Positions 20,662-29,684 are shown, counted from the stretch's first letter. The stretch is DNA of 64,000 nucleotides from Halomonas sp. GT (GCF_002082565.1 NZ_CP020562.1:3658001-3722000); one strand, 5' to 3'. Notes: generated from the letters alone by a model not told the origin. Program-made: numbers and translations.

Positions 20662-21931
20662 TAAAAACAGGGTTAATAACAACAAGATCAATCAAAACTC
20701 GGATAGTCAAGCCGCTGAAGCGGCCTCACCGCCTTTATGGCTGCTGGCGGAACTCACCTACCGCTGCCCGCTGCAGTGCGCTTACTGCTCTAACCCGTTG
20801 GCATTTACCCGTTACCAAAACGAGCTGGATACCGACGCGTGGTTTAGCGTGCTACGCCAAGCCAGGGCCATGGGGGCGGCACAGCTAGGGTTTTCCGGTG
20901 GCGAGCCGCTGATTCGCCAAGACCTGGAAGCGCTGGTAAGCGAAGCACGCCGGCTTGGCTTTTATACTAACCTGCTGACCTCCGGCGTGGGCCTTACTGC
21001 CCAGCGGGTAGTCGCCTTGGCGGAGGCGGGTCTGGATCATATCCAGATTAGCCTGCAAGCCGCCGACCCCGAACTGGCTCAGGCGCTGGCAGGCTCTGCT
21101 AAGGCCCATGCCAACAAGTTGGCAATGGCCAAAGCGGTCAAAGCTGCTGGCTACCCGATGGTATTAAACGTGGTGCTACATCGGCACAATATCGATCAAA
21201 TTGGCGACCTGATTGCCCTTTGCGATGAGCTAGGCGCGGATGCGGTTGAACTCGCCAACTGCCAGTATTACGGCTGGGCGTTTTTGAACCGACAGGCGTT
21301 AATGCCTACCCGTGAACAGCTGGTACGTGCCGAAGCAGAAACCAATCGCTGGCGTGAAACACTCGCAGCACGTGGCCGCGATATGTCATTACTATTTGTG
21401 GTGCCAGACTACTTTGAGCAAGCGCCTAAAGCGTGCATGGGTGGTTGGGGCAGTATCTTTATGACCGTTGCCCCAGATGGCGCCGTGTTGCCCTGCCACA
21501 GCGCCAGGGAGCTTCCAATGGCGTTTCCGAACGTCAAAGAGACGTCGCTGCAAGACATTTGGTACCAAAGCGATGCTTTCAACCGTTTTCGCGGCACCCA
21601 GTGGATGCCTACGCTTTGCCAGCAGTGCGACGATCGCGATAAAGACCATGGCGGCTGCCGCTGCCAAGCCTATTTATTAACCGGCGATATGAACGCCACA
21701 GACCCTGTATGCCAGCACTCTCCCCAGCATGGGTTGTTAGAGAGCCTGATTACAGAAAATGCCACAATCACTTCTGATCAAGCGACCCTGATTCCCCGCA
21801 ATGCTCGCCAGTCAAAGCAGTTGCAAACAAAGCAGTTGCAGGGTCAGGCTGAAAGTCAGAGTGGCTTGAGCCAGAGCGGCTTGGCAGCGCCTTCGCCCCG
21901 GCAACCACTCGAGCTGATTTATCGGCAGTAA
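20654..21931 (+). CDS. pqqE: PqqA peptide cyclase PqqE (radical SAM)
   Basis: 425 residues. Radical SAM cluster Cys38, Cys42 and Cys45 (CPLQCAYC) is followed by GFSGGEPL. The SPASM auxiliary cluster domain has Cys-rich segments around ACMGGWG, LPCHSA and LCQQCDD. It forms the Glu-Tyr carbon-carbon bond in PqqA. The start is a GTG overlapping pqqD. Unusual: about 50 extra residues follow the SPASM domain, including [13 protein letters not shown] and two copies of QSGL, encoded by duplicated 15-bp DNA units. Confidence 0.96.
   Translation: MANKNRVNNNKINQNSDSQAAEAASPPLWLLAELTYRCPLQCAYCSNPLAFTRYQNELDTDAWFSVLRQARAMGAAQLGFSGGEPLIRQDLEALVSEARRLGFYTNLLTSGVGLTAQRVVALAEAGLDHIQISLQAADPELAQALAGSAKAHANKLAMAKAVKAAGYPMVLNVVLHRHNIDQIGDLIALCDELGADAVELANCQYYGWAFLNRQALMPTREQLVRAEAETNRWRETLAARGRDMSLLFVVPDYFEQAPKACMGGWGSIFMTVAPDGAVLPCHSARELPMAFPNVKETSLQDIWYQSDAFNRFRGTQWMPTLCQQCDDRDKDHGGCRCQAYLLTGDMNATDPVCQHSPQHGLLESLITENATITSDQATLIPRNARQSKQLQTKQLQGQAESQSGLSQSGLAAPSPRQPLELIYRQ
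21814..21883 (+). repeat. Two in-frame 15-bp duplications in the pqqE tail
   Basis: AAAGCAGTTGCAAAC and AAAGCAGTTGCAGGG are adjacent at 21814 and 21829. AGTCAGAGTGGCTTG and AGCCAGAGCGGCTTG are adjacent at 21854 and 21869. Both keep the frame and extend the PqqE C-terminus with a Gln/Ser-rich tail. Confidence 0.8.
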
Positions 21932-21974
21932 ATCTATTTATCCGTAACAAACCTGGTTAATAGTTACAAACCAA

Positions 21975-22571
21975 TTAAGGCTCGCAGGTGGCTCGCTCAG
22001 CATGAGCGGGCAGCTGCGGGCAAACGGCTGCTAACGAATGTCCGCTCGCTTGCCAGCCATCCACCCCATTTGGGTACCAATAGAGCTCGTCATAACCCAT
22101 TGCCTCGGCGCGCCGGGCAGCGTTCCAGGAAAGCCAGCAGTCAGCCCGGCAGAAGAATACTAGCGGCGCGGCTTCAGCGCGCTCACGCTGCGCATTCAGT
22201 GCTGTCGTGAAATAATCAACCCACTCCTCTTCCAAACTAGCCGCGCCTACGTTGGGCAGCCACATGCTGCCTGGGATCGTTAAATGGGCACTCTCTTGCA
22301 GAAAAAGGCCGTTATGCCAGGGCAGCGCGTAGACATCCACCAGAATCACTGGCGGTGACGCCAGCAGCGCTTGAAAAGCATGGTCATCTAACGTGGTCAC
22401 CCCTGGTAGCGGTGCAGTAACCGGCGCTTTAAAAGGCGGCAAGCGGTAGCCTTCTTGATTAAATGCCGCTGAGGGCGCTTCAGCGATTGCCGCTCCGCTG
22501 ACTACACCAGATGCCCACGCCAAACAGAGGATATAGCGGCGCACAATGTGCGCCGAAGGTTGTGTCAACAT
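21975..22571 (-). CDS. Exported rhodanese-like protein, PQQ-associated CxxxCW family
   Basis: About 198 residues after choosing the start at 22571 (MLTQPSAHIVRRYIL), which has GGGAG 10 bases upstream inside the end of the preceding gene. A signal peptide of about 30 residues (ending near GAAIAEA) directs export. The body resembles the rhodanese fold, with the loop FFCRADCWLSWNAARRA containing Cys-x3-Cys-Trp. This matches my recollection of the PQQ-dependent catabolism-associated CXXCW-motif family. It is co-transcribed with the pentapeptide protein. The two cysteines suggest thiol or persulfide chemistry, but no substrate is known. Confidence 0.8.
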   Translation of the reverse strand: MLTQPSAHIVRRYILCLAWASGVVSGAAIAEAPSAAFNQEGYRLPPFKAPVTAPLPGVTTLDDHAFQALLASPPVILVDVYALPWHNGLFLQESAHLTIPGSMWLPNVGAASLEEEWVDYFTTALNAQRERAEAAPLVFFCRADCWLSWNAARRAEAMGYDELYWYPNGVDGWQASGHSLAAVCPQLPAHAERATCEP

Positions 22572-22578
22572 GGTGACA

Positions 22579-23265
22579 TTACTCCCAATCAAACGGGCAG
22601 GCAGTACAGCCCTCCATTTGGGCCATTTGGAAGTTTCCATAGTGGATGCGAGCACCCGTCATATCCGCATCATTGAGGCGCGCGATGTTCATTTTGGCTT
22701 CTTGCAGATTAGCATCGCGCAGGTCCGCTCCGATCAGGTTGACCTTATTCATCCAGGCCATTTCCAGATTACTGCCCATCAGCGTCGTTCCCTGCATGCT
22801 GGCGCCAGAAAGCCGGGCAAACTCCAGGTTAGCGCCAGTCAAATCAGCATGGTCAAACGTCGCGCCCTGGGCATAGATACTCCAGCTATCCAACCCAATC
22901 AAACTGGCATGGGAAAGATCGGCACCACGTAAATGAGTGCTAGGCATACGCGCGCGATTGAGGTTGGCATGTCGCAACGATGCGCCTTCAAAATCCACGC
23001 TGCGTAGGTTGCTGTGGCGGAAATCAGCGCCCTCTAGATTGCTGCCCGCAAAGTTAGCGCCTTGTAAGTCAAGATTGGAAAAGTCGCCACCGGATAAATC
23101 CATATTGGCGCATTGAGTACCTGGCACCAGCTCACAGCCGTTATGCACAGGCGGTTGATACTCTTCAACATAATCGTCGGCAACGACGCTGCCTATCGCG
23201 CTAAGGCAGAGAAAAATCGCCGTCGTTTGGCGGCTTAATACAGGTAGAGCATTACGCGTTATCAT
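22579..23265 (-). CDS. Secreted pentapeptide-repeat protein
   Basis: 228 residues. A signal peptide ends near GSVVA-DDY. From about residue 55 to near the C-terminus there is an almost unbroken series of A(D/N)LxX-type units, for example LQGANFAGSNLEGADF and LIGADLRDANLQEAKM. These predict a right-handed quadrilateral beta-helix. Cysteines appear only at the ends (HNGCELVPGTQC and EGCTACPF), suggesting disulfide or metal caps. The start at 23265 is preferred over 23280 because GGAGAGA lies 6 bases before it. It sits 72 bases downstream of the quinoprotein dehydrogenase gene, after a terminator. Function unknown. Confidence 0.85.
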   Translation of the reverse strand: MITRNALPVLSRQTTAIFLCLSAIGSVVADDYVEEYQPPVHNGCELVPGTQCANMDLSGGDFSNLDLQGANFAGSNLEGADFRHSNLRSVDFEGASLRHANLNRARMPSTHLRGADLSHASLIGLDSWSIYAQGATFDHADLTGANLEFARLSGASMQGTTLMGSNLEMAWMNKVNLIGADLRDANLQEAKMNIARLNDADMTGARIHYGNFQMAQMEGCTACPFDWE

Positions 23266-23303
23266 TATTGTTCTCTCCATTACCGTTAATGTTATTCAAA
23301 AAA

Positions 23304-23321
23304 GGGCGGCAAAGGCCGCCC
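23304..23321 (-). terminator. Rho-independent terminator after the quinoprotein dehydrogenase gene
   Basis: GGGCGGC / GCCGCCC with a four-base loop, followed on the minus strand by six T residues. It lies between the dehydrogenase stop (23338) and the pentapeptide-repeat gene, so downstream genes would depend on read-through or a separate promoter. Confidence 0.85.
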
Positions 23322-23337
23322 AAGAGGGGTCAATAAC

Positions 23338-25239
23338 TTAACGGTTAGCCAGATCTTGAACGAAAGATGGCAGCTTGAAGACCCAGAACGAGCCGCCCTG
23401 AGCAATCGGCCGCGTCAGTTCAGCCATATCACCGCCCCAGAGAGGAACCGCGCCGCCATAACCGGCAGTAACACCAATGTACTGTTCACCATCCATTTCC
23501 CAAGTTACCGGTGGTGAAATGATGCCGGTGCCTACCTGGAACTTCCAAAGCTCTTCACCGGTTTCAGCGTGGAAGGCTTTGAAGTAGCCATCACCCGTAC
23601 CGGTAAATACCAGATCACCGTGGGTCGCTAACACGCCTGCCCATAGCGGCATGGGTTCTTTATGCTCCCAAGCGTACTCACCAGTGACTGGATCAACAGC
23701 GCGTAGAATACCGACGTGGTCGTCGTACATACGCTTAATGCGGAAGCCCATACCTAGGTAGGCCGCGCCTTCCACGTACTCGACTTCCTCGGTCCAGTAA
23801 TCTTCTTTCCAGTGGTTACCCGGCACGTAGAACAGTCCCGTATCTTCACTGTAAGCCATGGGGTTCCAGTTTTTACCGCCTAGGAACGGTGGTGAAACCT
23901 CAACCGATTCGGAGCGGGTTTGCCCTTCTTCCAAGCGCGGAGGACGCTGGCCTTCAGCCTCAACCGGGCGACCGGTTTCTAGATCAATGTGGGTGGCCCA
24001 AGTGATGTTATCGACAAAGGGGAAGGCGTTGATGAGCTCGCCGTTGGTCCGATCAGTGACATAGAAGAAGCCATTACGGTCAGCGTGGGCACCTGCATTC
24101 ACCGTTTGGCCATTCTCATCTTCGTACTCAAACAATACGATCTCGTTATTGCCCGAGAAGTCCCAGGTGTCGTTGGGCGTGTGCTGATAGAACCACTTCA
24201 CTTCACCGGTCGAAGGGTCGATACCCAACTGACCCGAAGTATAGAGGCTGTCGTAGTCCGACGGATCGCCGTCTTCTGAAGTGCGTGCCCAACCGTTCCA
24301 GGGGGCCGGGTTACCCGCGCCAATGATGATGGTATTGGTGTCAGGGTCGAAACTGGCGCTCTGCCATGGCGCGCCACCACCTTGGCTCCAGGCTTGTACT
24401 TTGCCGGTTTCGCTATCGGGGTCATCGGGCCAGGAAGGCGCGTTGGCATCACCTGTCGGAGTGCTCTCTTCACCGTTCAAACGTCCCATGTGGCCTTCAA
24501 CAAAGGGCCGCATCCAAATCTCTTCGCCGGTTTCCGGATCGCGGGCATACAGCTTACCCACAATGCCGAACTCATCCCCCGAAGAGCCATGAATCAGCAA
24601 CACGCGACCTGTTTCGCTATCTTCTACAATCGTTGGCGCACCGGTCATGGTGTAGCCCGCGCGGTGGTCACCAAAGCGTTCGCGCCACACCACGTCACCG
24701 GTATCTTTATTCAGCGCCACGATGCCAGCATCCAACGTACCGAAGAATACTTTATCACCATAGATGGCCGCACCGCGGTTCACCACGTCACAGCAGGGGC
24801 GGATATCGCTGGGCAGGCGATGGTTGTAAGACCACAGCCGCTGGCCAGTGCGCGCATCAATAGCAAAAATACGTGAGTAGGAGCCGGTAACATAAATGAC
24901 GCCTTCATGGATCAGCGCCTGAGATTCTTGGCCACGCTGCATTTCATCGCCAAACGAGTGGGACCACGCAGGGGTCAGCATTTCGACGTTATCTGCGTTA
25001 ATTTGATTAAGCGGGCTATAGCGCTGTGCTTTCACGCCCATGCCGTACATCAACACCGTTTCAGTGTTGTTATGGTCATTGAGAATATCGTCCCAGGTCA
25101 CCTCGCTGGCGTGGGCTGTCATCGCAACACCCCCAACGCCTAGGGCAGAGGCGTAAGCAACGGCGGCGGTGAGTGTACGCAGGCGAAAGGGCCACGAAAT
25201 TTTGCGGGCTGACGTGTTGTTATTGATAGCGTATGTCAT
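23338..25239 (-). CDS. exaA: PQQ-dependent alcohol dehydrogenase (calcium type, ExaA/PedE-like)
   Basis: 633 residues. A long signal peptide ends near TAHA-SEV. The eight-bladed quinoprotein propeller has the vicinal disulfide Cys149-Cys150 and probable metal/PQQ ligands Glu223 (SSGDEFG), Asn310 (GAGNPAPWNG) and catalytic Asp360 (PNDTWDFSG). Residue 362 is Ser, not the Asp found in lanthanide enzymes (XoxF, PedH), so calcium is expected. It oxidises primary alcohols in the periplasm and passes electrons to cytochrome c-550. The start at 25239 (MTYAINNN) follows GGATGGA. It is divergent from the cytochrome gene. Confidence 0.94.
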   Translation of the reverse strand: MTYAINNNTSARKISWPFRLRTLTAAVAYASALGVGGVAMTAHASEVTWDDILNDHNNTETVLMYGMGVKAQRYSPLNQINADNVEMLTPAWSHSFGDEMQRGQESQALIHEGVIYVTGSYSRIFAIDARTGQRLWSYNHRLPSDIRPCCDVVNRGAAIYGDKVFFGTLDAGIVALNKDTGDVVWRERFGDHRAGYTMTGAPTIVEDSETGRVLLIHGSSGDEFGIVGKLYARDPETGEEIWMRPFVEGHMGRLNGEESTPTGDANAPSWPDDPDSETGKVQAWSQGGGAPWQSASFDPDTNTIIIGAGNPAPWNGWARTSEDGDPSDYDSLYTSGQLGIDPSTGEVKWFYQHTPNDTWDFSGNNEIVLFEYEDENGQTVNAGAHADRNGFFYVTDRTNGELINAFPFVDNITWATHIDLETGRPVEAEGQRPPRLEEGQTRSESVEVSPPFLGGKNWNPMAYSEDTGLFYVPGNHWKEDYWTEEVEYVEGAAYLGMGFRIKRMYDDHVGILRAVDPVTGEYAWEHKEPMPLWAGVLATHGDLVFTGTGDGYFKAFHAETGEELWKFQVGTGIISPPVTWEMDGEQYIGVTAGYGGAVPLWGGDMAELTRPIAQGGSFWVFKLPSFVQDLANR

Positions 25240-25393
25240 GGGTTTTCCATCCGAGTAATGATCACAATGCAATGGCTGCAAAGCGGCCAAGCTGCTGCTT
25301 GCGTGGTGCCAGCAAGACTAAGTCCAGCTTAGAAGCTCGGATAACAAACCAATCTACCCCTCCAGTCGCGTTCTCATCCTGATTTAGCACTAC

Positions 25394-25442
25394 TTCCAAA
25401 GGAGGAGCCTAGCGATGCCTAAGGTGCTATAGGTTCCAAAGG
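25394..25442. promoter_or_regulatory. Direct repeat TTCCAAAGG in the dehydrogenase/cytochrome divergent region
   Basis: The nonamer TTCCAAAGG occurs at 25394 and again at 25434, exactly 40 bases apart (about four helical turns), in the 261-base region between the divergent quinoprotein and cytochrome genes. The spacing suggests binding of a dimeric activator such as ErdR or an ErbR-type regulator, but no binding motif was available to test it. Confidence 0.35.
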
Positions 25443-25500
25443 CCTGCCTGCCTAAGCTCACTCAAGTGACGATACATTGATCCCCTGAGGAGCATTTCCC

Positions 25501-25992
25501 ATGACCATTACAAAAACCGTACTGACAAAAACAAGCTCAGCAAAACTGCCCTTACGCCTCAGCAGCCAAGTGGGTGCTATCGCCCTTGCCGCTTTGCTGG
25601 CTTCGCCGCTGGCCTGGTCTCACGGCAGCGTGACCCCTCAAGCCGTTGACATTAAAGACCTCGAACGCTTAGGCGACGAATGGCGGGAAGAGAACCCCTA
25701 CCGGGATCATCCCCAGCAAGAACTCGCCATTGATATTGGTGCTCGCGCTTACAACAGCAACTGTGCCGCTTGCCACGGACTAGAAGCGAAATCCGGCGGC
25801 ATCGCCCCGGACCTGCGCGAGTTGGAGAACGGCGCATGGGGCGATGAGTGGTTCAAAGAGCTGGTCACCAATGGCGCCGAGCGCAACGGCCGTGTACTAA
25901 TGCCGCGCATGTCCGATTACGTTAGCCAAGAAGGGCTGTGGGCCATTCGCACGTGGTTGGAAACGGTCAGTATGGAAACGACTGGACAATAA
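25501..25992 (+). CDS. pedF: Cytochrome c-550 PedF
   Basis: 163 residues. A signal peptide ends near PLAWS-HGS. One covalent heme site CAACH lies in NSNCAACHGLEAKSGG, with a likely axial Met in VLMPRMSDY. This is the dedicated electron acceptor of periplasmic PQQ-alcohol dehydrogenases in pseudomonads and relatives (PedF/ExaB type). It is the first gene of a plus-strand operon with the SoxYZ-like carrier and the metallohydrolase. A GAGGAG site precedes the ATG. Confidence 0.92.
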   Translation: MTITKTVLTKTSSAKLPLRLSSQVGAIALAALLASPLAWSHGSVTPQAVDIKDLERLGDEWREENPYRDHPQQELAIDIGARAYNSNCAACHGLEAKSGGIAPDLRELENGAWGDEWFKELVTNGAERNGRVLMPRMSDYVSQEGLWAIRTWLETVSMETTGQ

Positions 25993-26012
25993 TTCCAACG
26001 CTGGGAGGCACC

Positions 26013-26852
26013 ATGGCAACCCTAACCCCTTTCATCACGTTACAACGGCTCGCCGCGGCGATCGCCGCATCCTTTACCCCCGCACTCGTCGTGCTTTTCT
26101 GGCTACTGCTCGCGCTGCCGACCACCGCGTTGGCCACAGCGAGCACGGCTGAGCAGGATCCGCTTAACTCCTTTATGTGGCCTGTGTACCGCGAACGCTT
26201 TCTGGGCGACGCCCCCGTGGTGTTTGATGAGCGCGTCATCGTTAGCGCGCCAGGATTCGCCGAAGACTCAGGACAAGTACCCATTGAGCTAGACGCCAGC
26301 GCCTTAGAAACCAGCGGCGAGCCAATCACCGACATGATTGCTTGGGTGGATCTCAACCCGATTCCCCGCCTGTTCCGCTACTCCCCGATGAGCCATGGCT
26401 TAGCCAAGCTATCGTTAAACATTCGCTTGGAACAAGCCTCCGCGGTGCGCGTAGCGGTGAAACAGGGGGATACTTGGCATGTGGGCGGCACCTATATTGA
26501 AGCGGAAGGCGGCGGTTGCACCACACCCGGTATTGCCAGTGCTGACACCGACTGGGAAAACACCTTCGGTGAGCTGCAGGGACGGCTGTTTGCCAATAAA
26601 GACGAACAGCGGCTGCGGGTGCGCCTTTCTCACCCCATGGACAGCGGCTTAATCCCCAGCCAGCCAGCCTTTTATGTGCAGTCGTTTGAACTGTTGGATC
26701 AGCAGGGCGAGCAAGTGGCCGCCCTGGATATCGACGCATCGGTGAGCGCCAACCCCACCCTGGGGCTGCATATGCGCCCCTCTCCAGGCGGTTATGTGAT
26801 TGGCGCGCGGGATAACAACGGCAACCGCTTTTCTATCGGCCTGCAGCCATGA
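26013..26852 (+). CDS. Quinoprotein-associated SoxYZ-like carrier protein
   Basis: 279 residues. The start at 26013 (MATLTPFITLQRL) has GGGAGG four bases upstream; the frame extends further back into pedF. After a hydrophobic export segment the protein has a SoxY-like beta-sandwich, then a segment with GGGCTTPG holding one cysteine, then a SoxZ-like domain (VRLSHPMDSGL). SoxYZ carries sulfur intermediates on a C-terminal Gly-Gly-Cys. Here the Cys lies in the joint between the fused halves. Families like this are known next to PQQ dehydrogenases; their role is not established. It overlaps the next gene by four bases. Confidence 0.85.
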   Translation: MATLTPFITLQRLAAAIAASFTPALVVLFWLLLALPTTALATASTAEQDPLNSFMWPVYRERFLGDAPVVFDERVIVSAPGFAEDSGQVPIELDASALETSGEPITDMIAWVDLNPIPRLFRYSPMSHGLAKLSLNIRLEQASAVRVAVKQGDTWHVGGTYIEAEGGGCTTPGIASADTDWENTFGELQGRLFANKDEQRLRVRLSHPMDSGLIPSQPAFYVQSFELLDQQGEQVAALDIDASVSANPTLGLHMRPSPGGYVIGARDNNGNRFSIGLQP

Positions 26853-27793
26853 AGGCGTGTTTTCTAGCCGCCTTCAGTACCTTGCTGATCACGCCGCTGG
26901 CGGCCAGCGAAGCGGTGATGTTCTGCGAACGCCCGCTCACCGCCCAGTCGGTCGCGGAAAACACCTGGATGGTGGAAGGCTTAAGAGAAGAACTCTCCAC
27001 CAACAACTGCGGCCATATTGGCAACCAAGCGTTTATAACGACGCCCAGTGGTGTCATCCTTATCGACAGCGGCAGCAGTCCACACTTTGGCGAAGCCCTC
27101 AAAACACTAATTGCCCAGCACACCTCTCACCCCGTACGCTGGGTCTTGAATACCCATCACCACCCCGACCACTTTTTTGGTAATGCCGCCTTTGACGAGG
27201 CACAACACCTCACCTTAGCCAGCACTCGTGCGTTGATGGCCCGCGACCAGGACGCATTGATCGATAACGTAGAGCGACTAACCGGGCGCAGCTTGGAGCG
27301 CTTGCCTATTGCCCTACCCAACGTGATCGAGGCCGGCGAGATAACCCTTGGAAACTACCCGCTCACGCTTTTCGCCATGAGCGGCCATAGCGGTGGAGAC
27401 CTAGTGATTATGGATCATGCCACCGACGTGCTGTTTTTGGGCGACATGGGGTTCTACCAACGTGCTGCTGCCACTGCTCACAGCCCAAGCCTGCAACAGT
27501 GGCGGGAAGAACTGAATGAACTGCGCGCGCTCAACGCCAGCATCGCAGTACCGGGTCATGGCCCCAGTGCGCCGCCCGAAACGATCATTGGCCAAACCAC
27601 GCATTACCTGGAATGGCTGGACCAACGTCTCAGTGATGTGGCTAGCGAAGGGCTAGGTGCCAATCATGCCTTGGCCGTTGAAATTCCCAGCATGTTTAGC
27701 ACCATGGCACTCAGCGAATATGAGTTCACCCGCAGCGTAATGCAGCTTTACCCACACTACGAAGCACGGTTGCTGTGGGGCGCCCCACACTAA
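26849..27793 (+). CDS. Quinoprotein relay-associated metallo-beta-lactamase hydrolase
   Basis: 314 residues with a signal peptide ending near PLAAS. The metallo-beta-lactamase zinc motif is NTHHHPDHFFGN, with further probable ligands in MSGHSGGD, LGDMGF and VPGHGPS. It resembles the SoxH-like zinc hydrolases that accompany SoxYZ-like carriers and quinoprotein dehydrogenases. Four-base overlap with the carrier gene implies coupled translation. A cysteine pair, NNCGH and MFCERP, lies near the N-terminus. Substrate unknown; thioester or glutathione-type conjugates are only a guess. Confidence 0.87.
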   Translation: MKACFLAAFSTLLITPLAASEAVMFCERPLTAQSVAENTWMVEGLREELSTNNCGHIGNQAFITTPSGVILIDSGSSPHFGEALKTLIAQHTSHPVRWVLNTHHHPDHFFGNAAFDEAQHLTLASTRALMARDQDALIDNVERLTGRSLERLPIALPNVIEAGEITLGNYPLTLFAMSGHSGGDLVIMDHATDVLFLGDMGFYQRAAATAHSPSLQQWREELNELRALNASIAVPGHGPSAPPETIIGQTTHYLEWLDQRLSDVASEGLGANHALAVEIPSMFSTMALSEYEFTRSVMQLYPHYEARLLWGAPH

Positions 27794-27804
27794 GGAGCAC
27801 GCCT

Positions 27805-29625
27805 ATGCTGCTTACCCTGGCAGATGCCGCCGAGCCCACTGACACCTTGGCCGAGTTACACAGCGACGCCCAAGCTGTTTACTGGCTGGCTCGCTGCCCG
27901 CAAAAGGGCGACATGCAGCTTTGGCAGTGGCGCGCCGACAGCAACGATCCGCCGCACTGTGTAATAGAAGAGGCGGTGGGTAGCCGCGTGAACCAGTACG
28001 GCGGTGGCAGCTACACGCCATTACTAGGAGGCGTCGTATGGGTGCGCCAGCATGACCAAGCCATCATGCAGCTCGACCGCCACGGTGCAAGCTACTGCTG
28101 GCAACAGCGCCCGCAAACAGCCTACGGTGGGCTGTGCGCCGACCCTAAGCGCCAGCGGGTGATTGCGGTAGAAGAGGATCATCAAGGTCAACGGCTGGTC
28201 GCCATTACTGACACCAGCAGAACTTACAAGAACAGGCAAGTGCTGGTTGAAGGCGCTGACTTCTACGGCGCAGCGGTATTAAGCGATGACGGCAACTATT
28301 TAGCCTGGGTGAGCTGGTCACTGCCTTATATGCCCTGGCAGCGTAGTCAGTTGAACCTCGCAAACATCGCAGCCGACGGTACGCTTCAATCCTTTGAAAG
28401 CTGGGACTTCGGCGCGGCGATTAGCCAGCCACAGTTTGACCCTCACAACGCGCTAATTTGCATGAGCGATCACACTGGCTGGTGGCAACCCTGGCAGGTT
28501 AACTTAGCCACCCCCGTTTGCCTGAGCAGCACCCCGGTAGATCACATCACCACACCGTGGCAGTTGGGTGAGCGCCAGCACGTATGGCGAGATAAACGGC
28601 AGGTTTACTGCCAACTGCACCAGGGGGCAGCTCATCTGTATCGCCGTTGCGGCGAGCAGGTGGAAGCACTGCTAACAGACCCTGGCCGCGTGGCAAGCAC
28701 TACGCTGGCAGATCACGGTGATTACGCCATAGTGCAAAGCGCTACCTGCGGCGCACAGCTTATTCGTTTCAACGAAAATGGCTCACGCAGATGCTTAGTG
28801 GGTAACGTCGTGGGTAACGTAACGCAAAACCTAGTGACTGAAAATTCCGCCACTGCACAATGGCTGGAAACCCCCGTTGGCAACAAAGGCGAAACGGTAC
28901 ACGGTTTTTTCTACTCAGCCTTAGCCAACCGCGCTGCACCGCTGATTGTGCGCGTTCATGGTGGTCCTACCGCCGCCGCCTACCCTATTTATGACCCGCT
29001 AGTAGCCTACTGGCAGCAACAGGGCTTTCACGTTTTAGATATCAACCCACGGGGCAGTGGCAATTTTGGCCGCCGCTATCGAGAATGTTTAGCCAGCCAG
29101 TGGGGGATAAGCGATACTGAGGATGTCATCGCACTGGTTAACGCCGCCTGCACACACTTTGCGATCGATACAGCGCGCTGCTTTATTCGTGGCCAAAGCG
29201 CTGGCGGGTTTACCGCCCTCAATGCCTTGGCGGCCACGCCGCTATTTGCAGCGGCCACCAGCCTGTACGGGGTAACCGATGCGTTGACGCTGTCGGCAAA
29301 AACACACCGCTTTGAATCCGGTTACCTGGGCTGGCTAATCGGAGACGAAACCCAGCTCGCCCAACGCAGCCCCACCTACCACGTCACCCGTTGCCAGCGC
29401 CCATTAAGGGCACTGTTTATCCAGGGTGGCAAAGACGCCGTCGTGGTGCCAGAGCAAACTCATGCCATGGCGCGGCATATCGAACTCCACGGTGGTGAGG
29501 CACAAACACTGCTGTTTGATAACGAATACCACGGTATTCAACACCCCAAAGCTCGCCACACCATGCTGGACCGAGAGCTAGCCTTTTATCACTCTAGCCA
29601 CATAACGACAGCACCAAGGTCGTAG
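27805..29625 (+). CDS. S9 family prolyl oligopeptidase-type peptidase
   Basis: 606 residues. The first two-thirds form a likely beta-propeller. The C-terminal alpha/beta-hydrolase domain has Ser465 in RGQSAGGFTAL, Asp in QGGKDAVVVP and His in NEYHGIQHP, a complete catalytic triad. No signal peptide is visible, so it is probably cytoplasmic. The start at 27805 has AGGAGC upstream. It follows the metallohydrolase by 11 bases and precedes ercA. Members of this family have been proposed to process PqqA or other peptides, but nothing here proves that. Confidence 0.85.
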   Translation: MLLTLADAAEPTDTLAELHSDAQAVYWLARCPQKGDMQLWQWRADSNDPPHCVIEEAVGSRVNQYGGGSYTPLLGGVVWVRQHDQAIMQLDRHGASYCWQQRPQTAYGGLCADPKRQRVIAVEEDHQGQRLVAITDTSRTYKNRQVLVEGADFYGAAVLSDDGNYLAWVSWSLPYMPWQRSQLNLANIAADGTLQSFESWDFGAAISQPQFDPHNALICMSDHTGWWQPWQVNLATPVCLSSTPVDHITTPWQLGERQHVWRDKRQVYCQLHQGAAHLYRRCGEQVEALLTDPGRVASTTLADHGDYAIVQSATCGAQLIRFNENGSRRCLVGNVVGNVTQNLVTENSATAQWLETPVGNKGETVHGFFYSALANRAAPLIVRVHGGPTAAAYPIYDPLVAYWQQQGFHVLDINPRGSGNFGRRYRECLASQWGISDTEDVIALVNAACTHFAIDTARCFIRGQSAGGFTALNALAATPLFAAATSLYGVTDALTLSAKTHRFESGYLGWLIGDETQLAQRSPTYHVTRCQRPLRALFIQGGKDAVVVPEQTHAMARHIELHGGEAQTLLFDNEYHGIQHPKARHTMLDRELAFYHSSHITTAPRS

Positions 29626-29684
29626 CGCAACAATCCCTTAAGGTGCTTAAGATAATGGTTAACAACTATAAACGAGACCGCCCC

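Noticed and set aside
24281..24876. Long open frames antisense to the quinoprotein dehydrogenase gene
   Set aside because: They mirror the codon pattern of the sense gene and give low-complexity His/Arg-rich translations with no family match.
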